Part shown: one piece after another, positions 1-12,800 of the stretch
Position numbering within the stretch: the first letter of the stretch is position 1
Layout: every line of letters begins with the position of its first letter
Source of the DNA: Cotesia glomerata
Lineage: Eukaryota > Arthropoda > Insecta > Hymenoptera > Braconidae
Length of the DNA stretch: 64,000 nt
Direction of reading: 5' to 3'
Assembly: GCF_020080835.1 (NCBI RefSeq)
Contig: NC_058158.1
Coordinates: forward strand, 34,428,305 to 34,492,304
Made by a program: the position numbers and the translations under genes
The notes under the pieces: generated by a model
Databases searched by the model: none
What the model was told of the DNA's origin: nothing
What the model saw: the letters and a program-made list of their open reading frames with translations, nothing else

Positions 1-1119
1 TGTCTGCGGACAATAAAAATTAGGCGGGTTTATTTTCGTAATTTAATCTCTGAGCCTCTTGTTTGCGATAAATTTACCCATATGTCACTCCTGCGGGTTC
101 TTCAGCAAACATGAATACATATTTGTATTAGTATTTGTATTCAAGACCCTTCATACTGCATGTACGGCAATATTCTTCATATTGAGTACTTGCATAAGAG
201 CCAGGATTTACAGCAGCAGGCAGCTAGTATAGTAAGGATTATCGCCGTCACGGTATGTGATACGATGACCGCAAAGAAGCGCGAAATAATGTTACGTTGA
301 ATAAAAAATTAAAACAAGTATATATGCTACACTACCGAGTATGTAGAAATATAATATAGTATAATTTAGTAGATACAGCGAAGAGAATGAAGAAGAGAAA
401 ATAAAACCATGAAGAGGATGAAAGAAAATCCGCGTAATATAGTCCGGCTTCTCAGTTGCTTGCAACCTACTTTTATCTCTTCTCTCTATAGATTTATTTA
501 ATCTATGCAGATCTAAATTAATGGCAATAATAATAATAATTATTATTATTGCTCGGCATCGATTGACAATTTATAAGATTAATCTTAAGTAAAAAGACCT
601 TTTGCCTTTCGGCAAAACCTCAAGTACGTAAAAGGGAAAATAATTAGTGATGCGTCAGTCCATCCCACGCAAATAGAATCCGCAACATGACTCTGACCAT
701 GATCGTGCGAGAAGGTTGCACCAATTAATATTAAACGATAGTTCATTCGGAGTTTTACCGATGATGGGGGATCCTACGCATTATAACCGCATGTTACGTC
801 GTAACTTGTATCCTCGGGTACTTATATTTTAGTTTAATACTATTCAACACTACCTCGGTCGTAATATTCAATAACACCGGATTATGTATGAACAATATTA
901 ATATTGTAGATGTGTGAGTACAAAGAATAATTAAAGCTTAACTTACGTCTCGGCAATTACTTTCTCGCAGACTAATTCAATAATTACTAAGTTAATAATT
1001 CATTATATGTTGCAATATATTATTTTTATTGTTAGTTGCAATAGAGTCTTTAATTAATCGGTAATTTTAAATTATTATGTTTTTGCAATTGAAATTGTAG
1101 AAAATGGAGAAGAAATAAT
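1..1119. other. intergenic, no gene seen
   Basis: AT-rich sequence with no open frame resembling a protein and no clear RNA gene. Short ATT/AAT runs near 525-550 form a small palindrome. Nothing else could be supported. Confidence 0.6.
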
Positions 1120-1158
1120 AACCCAGCCTGGGAATCGAACCCAAGTCTCTTGAGTTTT
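1120..1158 (-). repeat. tRNA-derived SINE fragment (3' half)
   Basis: On the minus strand this reads as a T-arm with the GGTTCGATTCCC box-B motif followed by an acceptor-like 3' strand, closely matching the T-arm end of the tRNA-like sequence at 58956-59028. The 5' half (D-arm, anticodon arm) is missing, so it is a truncated SINE or tRNA relic rather than a gene. Confidence 0.55.
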
Positions 1159-1194
1159 GAATATTTTACTGATAATTATTAAATTTAATTATGA

Positions 1195-2290
<1,096 letters not shown>

Positions 2291-5200
2291 AGAATTTTCT
2301 AAAAAATATGATTTAAGTTTTTTTATTTGTTGAAGAATTAAAATTTTTATAAATATTAAAAAGAAGAAACGATATAAATTCAAGATTTTTTCCGTTTGCT
2401 TAAAAAACTTCAATGATATTTGAAAAAAAAAAAGGGGAATTAATGTCAATGATATTAGAAACTATAAAACATATTTATAGACTTGCGATTAAATAAAATA
2501 AATTTCTTGAACCTGATTATGGTATATAATTATTTAAGATGTTAGATAAAAGAGAAATAAAATAAAATTGGTCTTTTGTTCTCAGCGGATCTGAATCATA
2601 CTTCTAAAGTATGACAAATAGAATTCATGATTTCTATTGATAATTCTTGCCCTATCACGTCCGGTGGAAGCGGCGCGGGGACAGAAAGTATAAAATTAGG
2701 GTTTTGAAACCCGTTGAAGGAATATTAGTACAATAAATAGTGAAATGGGAAAAGTATTGTTGGACTTTGTCAGCCCAGGTGATGGAAGCAGGAAATACGT
2801 TGGGTGAGGCGCTAACAGGGAAACACGCATCGACGGGTACATTCATTCCAAACATGCCTTTGCTTGTTTATATTTATATATATAGATTTATAGATAAATA
2901 AATTTGGAATTGCATAAAAGCGTGATTTAAGTAATCGCGAATAATTTTTTGAATTAAAAATTAAATAACAAAATAAAAGACGACCCCTGGGAGTTTCAGG
3001 AGCTCAGTAGGAAAATGATGGTTCGATTCGTTAGTCGGCGAGAAAGTAAGCGGTAGTCTTCTCTCCTGGTCACGGCCACTGAACTCCGGACAGGCAGTTA
3101 CCCGTGAGCACCCCGCTATCACGCATCGCATGCGTATGTATATTTATGTTTATATTTAAATATACAGACGTACATGTACATATGCGTTATGCGCCCATTG
3201 TATAGTAGGCCACGCAAAACTACCACTGGTTATTTTAAAAATAAAGAAAATAACTATACTATGAGCAACTGAGCTTACTCGTCGTGCTTCAAATACGTTT
3301 ACGTCGTCTTCACTCTTTATTTATGAATAATGTGAGCTGTGATAGTTTACTGATTGTTAATCGAGAAGCACTTTAAGTATATTATTCAAGAAGTTCTGCG
3401 GGCACTTTCAATGACCGTGGATCTTCTCGTTTCATAACACTATAAGGAATATATAAAAAAAAAAATTTATTTGAGTTAAGTAAATAATTTTGAAGAATTT
3501 CATCTTCTTGATTTGAGTAGAAAAATTCTTAAACTAAGAAATTTTTCTTGATTTAAGTAAATTTTACTTGATTCAAGACAATGAAACTCTTCAAAATTAT
3601 TGTCTTGGTTAAAGAATTTTTATCTTGATTCAAATTAAATTTTTTTTGGTAATTATTTACAAGTGGGGTCAAACGTATTCTTGGCCATATCTAGGTAAAA
3701 AATTAACATTTTTTATTCTGCTTGTTTTTACAGCGGATTTATGGTGGTGATATCGAAATTAAAAACAATTAATATTTCGATAGCTTTTTTGCCTTTAAAA
3801 GTTGGAAAAAATTTTGGCTCTCATGTTTTTGGAAAAAATTCCTATTTTATCTTTTTTTGATGTTTTGATATATTTTTTTTACTTGGATTAAGTAAATAAT
3901 TTTGAAGAACTTCAATCTCTAGATTTGAGTAGAAAAATTCTTAAACTAAAAAATTTTTCTTAATTTAAGTAAATTTTATTTAATTCAAGAATTTTTGTCT
4001 TGATTCAAGAATGGTTCAAAAATCTTTTTCTCGATTCAAGTTAATTTTTTTTCAGTGTATTTAAATATTTTTATCGTTATTATTATTCAACTGCACATTT
4101 AATTAAAAAAAAATTATATCAAATTTCATTTTTAGGAATTTATTTTATGAAATTAAAAAAATTTTTGATTATTATTTTAACAAAGAAGAAATTGTAAAAA
4201 GTTATAATTACAATTTTTTTTTTAATAATTTTTTCAAGTATAATAAAATTTTTTTTTTTATTTGTGTAAAAAATGATTTTAAACGATTAAAAATATCAAA
4301 TTTATTGTAATCAAATAAGAAGAAAGAAATTATCTGGAATAAAAGGTTAGAAATTTATTGTGCGTACATACGCATGCGCTTTGATAGGCGGATATCTTCA
4401 AGCTGTTGAATAACCAATAGTAATTTATGATTTTTAGGTGAACCAATAGGAAATCAGGTTGTAACTAACTTCACTGTCGTCTATTTTTACTCAGAACAAT
4501 TAAAAGGTTAAGAATTTTTCAATTAACGTAAGAAGAAATAATGTTTGATAATTATAGACCCAGAAAAGTTAATTGAAGTTAGTTAAAAAGAAATAATCTT
4601 TAAGAAAGTTTAATGTAAAAAAAATATTAAACTTTAAAAAATGTTTCATGTTCATCAAAGCAATTTTCCCGGAGTATAATCTCTTATAATGTAAATTAAT
4701 AACACATAAAATGTATATAATTTTCGATGCAAAAGACTCGAATCAACACTTAATGAAATCCTCGTAAAAAAAATCAAAACCGCTACGATTACATGTTTTT
4801 ATTTAATAAATAAAGCATAAAGACTGCGCATCATGATGTATTGCTTGGTATACTGAGTACACTGAGCAATAAAGGGTTCTTGAAGCTAAATTACTTTCAT
4901 TAGAAAACTGTCCAGTAGCCTCTGACAACTAAAAAGAATCTTACAACAGCTGGTAGTTACGACTACTCGGGTACAACGAATATAAAGACGAACAAAAAAG
5001 TACAACAAAGAAAATGAAATAATAAAACAAGGTGAATGAACTGTTGGTAAATATTTAACCCTATTCATTTTTTAAATATTTTCCAACTCCATCCTCTTGA
5101 TCTCGTCTGCTCTGTTTAAATTTATACTACACAAATATTTTATGTATTTAATTTATGAATTTGTTCTGGATTTTCGATAAAAATTTCGAGATTTTTGACC

Positions 5201-5850
5201 TGTAATAAAATAGTAAGTTTATTTAGTTGAATGAAAACCCAAAAAGTCAACTTGATCCAGCATGCATATAAGAATCGTTTCAAAAGTGTTTACCTGGTGG
5301 CGTTTACCGTTACGAGATCTTTAACGGGATGCAGGCGGGAGAAAGAACTAAAATTGAATAGTGTAAAAAAGGAGCGGACAAAATAAGAGGAGAAATAATA
5401 ATAATAACAATAATAATAATAATAATAATAACAACACAAGGATACGATATCTTGAACGGTGAAGAAGATTTAAATAATTACCAAGTTTATACATAGAACG
5501 TTTTTTGTCCTCAAGTATTAATCTCAATCCCGGTGGGTTTAATAAACTGTGACCGTATTAATTCGCCAAATGCCATGATGTCGATCTTGCAGTTAACTTA
5601 AGTCTAAATCCTGTTCAATGCTTTTACTTATATTATGTTTGCCGTTTGCTCTTACTCCGTACTATACGGTAAACTCCTTACATTAATGTCAGAAGTTCAC
5701 CACAAAAGTCACCTTCGTAATACAATTTAATTTCTTCCGTCTGAAAAACAAAATTCTCTTGATAAAAAATGATTAATTAATTAAACTAATTCAAGTTAAT
5801 TATGAAAATATAAAATTCTACATACGTACACATGAGTCACATTTACAAAT
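2291..5850. other. intergenic, upstream of myosin VI
   Basis: No convincing coding sequence. The stretch contains AT-rich MITE pieces (3461-4058) and two GC-richer patches (about 2650-2850 and 2985-3140), the latter with CpG-containing sequence and a possible splice donor (GAAAGTAAGC near 3040). These patches could be a distal promoter or untranslated first exon of the downstream gene, or the end of a gene outside the window. An AAT/AAC microsatellite lies at 5396-5435. Confidence 0.5.
3461..4058. repeat. MITE cluster with CACTGAAAAAAA-type ends
   Basis: Diverged elements whose ends read roughly CACTGAAAAAAAATTAAC with internal TTGATTCAAG-type repeats; the right end reads TTTTTTCAGTGTA. A piece of a second palindromic family (core TTATTTACAAGTGGGGTC, 3650-3840) is inserted inside. 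The same two families recur in introns throughout the window. Confidence 0.6.
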
Positions 5851-5854
5851 AAAA

Positions 5855-6230
5855 AGATTATGTGGTTATGTGACATTTCGTTATCGCGATAACGAATACG
5901 TCTTGATAAGCGACAATAAACGACCCGTATTCTAGAATGCTTATTAATAAATTCGTTTGTTGTACTATATGGTTTATGTTCTACATTATTATAAGTGTAT
6001 GTCTAAATATCAAACGTGATCTATCGGCTTTGTACTGAGAATTTCCGTAATGTAGCTCTCTTGACCAATTATTTTTCATAATAGATTACATTAGCCTTGA
6101 CAATCTGCAGACTTGTCATCATACCAAGGAAAAAACATTAATAAACTCTGATACTCGCGAAGCACCGACTCGACGGCACTTTTAGTGTTTCCGAGTCGAT
6201 AAAGAACTATTTGAATTATTCTAGTCGACG
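5855..6230 (+). promoter_or_regulatory. jar: 5' flank and probable untranslated exon of myosin VI
   Basis: This stretch resembles 17240-17570 in front of the second myosin VI copy, although no protein is encoded. Shared blocks include GTTATCGC with AATAA, AAGCGACAATA, and a CTCGACGGCACTT-TAGTGTTT block (6170-6192). A GTAATA donor follows at about 6228, and the coding exon at 6870 is preceded by a polypyrimidine tract and TTTGCAG. This suggests an untranslated exon ending near 6227 spliced to the coding exon. Promoter elements themselves were not identified. Confidence 0.55.
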
Positions 6231-6869
6231 TAATAAGTTTTTTAATAAGTACCACGTGTGTATAATACATTGAGAAAAAAATGAAATTGATTAAAGAGAA
6301 AAAATCTTAAACTAAGAAAAATTTTGGGGTAAATAATAAAATTTTTTAATTCAAGAATTTGCTTGATTCAAGATAAATTTTTAAAATGATATTTTTGGTT
6401 TTTTTTTTTTTATTTTTTCTTGAGAATCAAGTTCTTTTTTTTATCAGTGAATGATAGAAAATAATGAAAATTACTTTAGCAGATATTCAATAATTTTAAG
6501 AATTTTTGTAAAAAATAAATTATAGAAAAAAAAATTGACAAGTAGAAATTTTAAAAATTAATTTTTTGGAACAAATTTGTTTGTTAAAAAAAATTAAAAA
6601 ATAGTCAAGTGACAGCTAACTTTAATGTCATTAGAAAATAATATTAATTCTATGATACTTAATCAGATGACATTTAAAAATTTTTCTTATTTTTATTACA
6701 AATGAATTATACAAAAAAAATATTTAAAAAAAATTTGAACTTGTAATTCTTTAAATTACTTGATGTAGAATTTTTTTTATAATTATTTAATTGTCATAAA
6801 AATTAAAAAAAGCCACTGTGAACTTTAATATGATTTTATATATTTTTTTTTTTTTGCAGAGTAATTACA

Positions 6870-9800
6870 ATGGATAACCAACAAGTATGGGTCCGGGACC
6901 AGAAAGAAGGTTTCATAATCGGTAAATTCACGGACATGGTAGACGGTGACGCATTAATTGTTCCTCTTGATCCGAAATATCCTCAACGCACGTGCCCACT
7001 CGACGAGGTATATCCAGCTGGAGAATACACCAAAGACGTCGAAGACAATTGCAAGTACACTGTGTTTACGCATTCGTTTATACTAAATTCTTTTCTTATT
7101 TCATTATTAAAAAATCTTCTTTTATTATTATTTAATTTTACGTTTAATTTTTAATCTGTTAAAAATAATTTCCTTGAATTTCCACATTTCTTCTTTTTAG
7201 AAATTACAGATATTTAAATTATCCGACAAATTTTGTAATAAAAAAATTTACAAGTTCTTGTAATCAGAAAAAAAATTTATTGTAATTAATAATTTATATT
7301 TAATTAGAAAAAAAATATTTTTAAAAATTAGCTTTTGCTTGACCTAAAAAAAAAGTATTATTTTATATTGAGGTTAATACTTCGAAATACTTTTTTATAA
7401 CAAGACCTATTGAATAATGCAATAAGTTTGAAATAAGAACAAAAATTTCTGTTATTGATAAGTTAAAATTATAATGTATTCCTCGAATAAATTAGTGTAC
7501 TTATCACACAATTAACAAAAGAGGACAAGCTGATTTGAAGAAGAAATCAATAAGTTTTTAATTCCTGCTGGCTATTAAGAAATATGAAGAAATAAATGAG
7601 ATAATAAATATTTTTAGGTGCCCTGATGTACCTGAATGAGGCGACTCTCCTCAATAACATACGCACTCGCTACTTCAAGGACAAAATATACGTAAGTAAA
7701 AATTTCAGAGTACTTATCCGGCTTTAGAGCTTGAGTGAAAAATTCACAGAAAAAATAAGATTCTCACAGCACACCCAAGAGATCCTGTGGGAGATAATCC
7801 ACTAATGTAACGAAACACAGTGAGTGATGACTTTCACATCGCTATTTATCACAACAATTATTATCATTACTTAGTTTTTTTCTTTGGTGAGCGATACTTG
7901 CTCCTCTCATTAGTACGGAACTCCCACATAACCCAAGGATTTGAAGTAAAGATTACGCTTGACGATGAATTACGGGCAATGATTGATGATGTTTTAAATT
8001 TTTACAGAGTTACGTAGCTAATATCCTTATTGCCGTTAATCCGTACTGTCCAGTTAAAGACCTGTACTCACGACAAACCATAAAAGCTTATCAAGGAAAA
8101 TCGCTGGGTGAAACACCTCCTCATGTTTTTGCTATCGGTAAGTTATGATCCTGCAAACGTCGAATATTTTTTTAGTAATAAACTCTTGGAAATATTTAGG
8201 GCCACTTAAACTAAGATTTACATGCACTTACGCATTATAAATATTAATTTTAAGTCATAGATCTTTCTTTTTTATTTCTTCAATTTTTACTTGTAAAATT
8301 ATAAAAAATTTTCAATTTTAAAATATAAAATTTGAACAACTAATTTACAACAATATTAATTGTTATTTTTAAGCTGACAAGTCTTTTCGAGACATGAAAG
8401 TGCTGAAACAATCTCAAAGTATTATTGTGTCTGGTGAGTCAGGCGCAGGAAAAACAGAATCAACTAAATATTTATTGCGTTACCTTTGCGATTTATGGGG
8501 CTCAACTGCGGGTCCGATTGAACAAAAAATCCTCGATGGTAAGAACTGTGTATTGATAAAATGTAATCGGAAAAAATAGACCGGAAAAAATGTTAAATTT
8601 ATGAAAAATTCATATTATTTCATTAAAATTATTATTGAATAAAAATTCTAATAATAATAATGTATCACTCCCACAATTTTTCTGAAAAACAAGTACTCCC
8701 AGAATGATCGCTACATTTTTTTTTACAAAAAATATTATTATTATTATTATTATTATTTTTTTTTTTTCGGCTTAGAATAATAACTATCTATCTTCATTAA
8801 TTATTATTATTATTATTAGAAATATATTACTAAGATCGGTGATTTTACTTATTAAAAAGAATTTATTAATTTTAAGCCATCTTACTCGATCCACTCGGAG
8901 ACTAATCAATTTTTTATTTATTAATATTTTCACCACAGTATTATCGGCATGAGCACTCATACCATCCTCGGGTGAATATATAATAATTAAAAATTTTTTA
9001 TTTTAAGACTATTTTAATTAGGATTATATAAAGATGTTATTTTTTACTCAGTGAAATTTTTTTTCGGTAATCGAAAAAATAGTTCAGAATTAATAAATAA
9101 AAAATTGATTAGTCTTCAAGTGGATCTAGTAAGATGGCTTAAAACTAATAAATCCTCTTTAATAATAATAATTATTATTATTTTTATTTTATAATAATTT
9201 TAATGAAATAACATGAATTTTTCATAACTTAAAAATTTTTTCCGGATTTATTTTTTCCGGAATTCTAATAAAATACTCAAAAAATAAATAAATAAACAAT
9301 TTATAAATTTATTCTCCAGCAAACCCAGTACTAGAAGCGTTTGGTAACGCAAAAACAAAAAGAAACAACAACAGCTCTCGATTTGGCAAATTTATGGAAG
9401 TTCATTTTGACAACAAGTGTCAAGTAGTAGGTGGTTTTATATCCCACTATCTCTTGGAAAAGTCCCGTATATGTTTGCAGAGCCCAGACGAGCGAAATTA
9501 TCATATATTTTACATGATGTGCGCGGGCGCTCCAGCAGAATTGCGTTCAAAACTGGGCATTACCAAACCCGACGACTTTCACTACCTAAAAAACGGATGC
9601 AGTCAGTACTTTTGTAACGAAAAGTCCGAGAAGAAGCTCAATGAAGCCCAAAAATCACGGAACCACCTGGAGAAGGGAGGTCTTTCCGACCCAATTCTCG
9701 ATGACGTCGACGGTTTTAGTACCGTTGATCAGGTGAGTTTTCTTTCTAATCTAATAAAATCTAAACTAAAAAAATCTACTGCATCAATTCACATATTTTT

Positions 9801-12800
9801 ACTTTTTCCTAGGCTTTCACTCGTCTCGGGCTCACTGAAGTCGAACGAATGGAGATCTACACGATGGTAGCAGCTGTTCTCCACCTCGGCAACATAGTCT
9901 TCGAGGACAATCCCGAAGACACGCGTGGCGGCTGTAGAATCGCCGGTAGCACCGCTAAGTCCGTCACAATGTCCGCTAAGCTTCTAGGCGTCGACCCAGA
10001 AGAGCTCAAAGAAGCGCTGGTATCAAAAGTAATGCAAACAAGCCGCGGAGGATACAAAGGAACTGTTATCATGGTTCCCTTGAAGATATACGAGGCAAAC
10101 AATGCCCGAGATGCCCTCGCAAAAGCTATCTACAGCAAATTGTTCGACCACATTGTCATGCGCATTAACAAGAGTATTCCTTTCAAAGCTTCCAGCTACT
10201 ATATTGGAGTTCTCGATATCGCTGGCTTTGAGTACTTCAAAGTCAACAGCTTCGAGCAGTTTTGCATAAATTACTGCAATGAAAAACTCCAGCAGTTTTT
10301 TAACGAGCGAATTCTTAAATTTGAGCAAGAGTTGTACGCAAAAGAGTCGCTAAACATCCCTAAAATTTCTTACGTCGATAATCAAGACTGCATTGACCTT
10401 ATCGAGGCTAAAATGAACGGAATATTCAGTCTTTTAGACGAGGAATCTAAATTACCCACTCAGAGCTTCGCGCATTTTACCAGTGAAGTTCATCGCACCT
10501 GGAACGGTCACTTTAGAATCACATTGCCGCGAACTTCAAAGCTTAAAGCTCACCGCGAGCTAAGGGACGATGAGGGCTTTGTTATTCGACATTTTGCTGG
10601 TGGCGTTTGCTACCAGACTAATCAGTTTATTGAGAAAAATAACGACGCTTTGCACGCTTCGCTCGAAGGGTTGATTCAGGAAAGCGGTAATAATTTTTTG
10701 CGCACCCAGTTCGCGAATCACTCCGCGAGTCAAAAAGGCAAACTTACTTTTATTAGTGTGGGTAGCAAGTTTAAAACACAGCTTGGTGAGCTTATGGATA
10801 AATTAAAGAGTAATGGAACTAATTTCGTTCGCTGTATTAAGCCTAATAACGAGATGGTCGATCATAGCTTTGATGGCAGCAGTATTCTCGGTCAATTACG
10901 CTGTTCTGGTATGACTTCAGTGCTTGAACTAATGGAACACGGTTATCCGAGTCGCGTTCCCTTTCAGGAGCTCTACAATATGTATAAATCGTATCTTCCA
11001 CCGGAGCTTGCTAAACTTGAGCCGAGATTCTTTTGTGAGGCTCTCCTTCAGAGTTTGAAGCTTAATAATAAAGATTTTAAGTTTGGTATTACTAGGGTGT
11101 TTTTTAAGCCCGGAAAGTTTGCTGAGTTTGATAGAATCATGAAGTCAGACCCGGAAAATTTGAAGAAACTTGTTGCTGAAGTGAAAAAATGGCTGCTTAA
11201 ATCGAGGTGGAATAAAATTCAGTTTTGTGCGCTCTCGGTTATTAAGCTGAAAAATAAGATTATTTATCGGAGAAATCATCTTATCGTGATACAAAAAAAT
11301 GCTAGAATGTTTATTGCTATGAAACAACACCAGCCGCGTATCAAGGGGATTATGAAAATAAAAAATTTGAAAAGTCAATTGATAGAGATGCAGGAGATTG
11401 CTAATCAATTAAAAAGCGCTAGAGATAAGAGTATTGAAGATATTAAAAATTTGCAGTTGGAAATTGATGTTGCATTGAAGAAGATTAAGGTAAATACTAT
11501 TTTATTATTTTATTAAATAATTTATTGATTTATTGATGGTTTTTTTTTATTTGATAAAATATTTTTTTTGCACACTGAAAAAAAATGTAATTATTTACAA
11601 GTGGGGTCTGGTATTTTAATTTTCATTTTTTTGAACAAAATTTTTTTTTTAATTTTGATATATTTTTTTGAAAAATACATAACAAAATAAACAATTTAAA
11701 AAAAAAAAAAGTTGATTATCACAATTTTAACAAATTTTTTAAAAAATTTATAAATTTTTTAGAAAATTGTGATATTCAACTTTTTTTGTTAATTGTTCGT
11801 TTTTTTAGGTACTTTTCATAAAAAAAATATATTAAAAACATCAAAAAAAAATAAAATAGAAATTTTATCCAAAAACATGAGAGCCAAAATTTTTTCCAAC
11901 TTTTGAAGGTAAAAAAGCTATCGAAATATTAATTTTTCAAAATTTTCGATATCACCGCCATAAATCCACCGTAAAAACAAGCAGAATAAAAAAAAAGTTT
12001 GGAAAATCCAAAAGTGCACGACTCATAAAGCTCATTTAATTATGAAATATTAATAAAATAAATAATGTGAAAATAAATATAAAACAGCTAAAATAGCACG
12101 ATAATGCGCGAGCACCTCTAATGAGATAAATGTACACAGTATTTATAGATATACAGTCTTCTGGTTTTTGTTTTATTTTATTAATTGTACATAAATGACA
12201 CTGACTTACCTTGTCATTCGCATTCGGTGACCTACAATTCTATCAAAGAATTTATAACAAAAAAATTTAACTCAATTAATGCATTTTTTCGCAAGTTACA
12301 ATGTTTTCAGAGTTTCACACATGACGAATAGGAAAAATTTTTGACCTATTTTGATGTTTTTTTCTATTTCTATTGCACTAAAACAATTTTTGAAAAGTGC
12401 CAAATTAATCTCCATTAAACTATCTTGACAATACTATACAAAATATATTTACCCCACTTGTAAATAATTACAAAAAAAAATTTAATTTGAATCAAGAAAA
12501 ATTCTTGAACCAAGAAAATAATTTTAAAGAGTTTCATTGTCTTGAATGAAGACAAAAAATTCTTGGCTTAAGTAAAATTTTACTTAAGCCAAGAAAAATT
12601 TCTCAATTTAAGAATTTTTCTACTCAAATCAAGAAAATGAAATTCTTCAAAATTATTTACTTAATTTAAGTAAATTTTTTTTTATGAACAGATGGAGCAA
12701 AATATAAAAAGTACGGAAATAGAAAACCTGTATACAAAATTGAGGATCGCTGTTAACAATGAAATGACCAACCTACAAGATAAAGTACAGCAGCAAAAAG

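Noticed and set aside
2655..2855. 66-codon minus-strand open frame in a less AT-rich patch
   Set aside because: No recognisable domain, no splice context and no repeat of the frame elsewhere; treated as chance.
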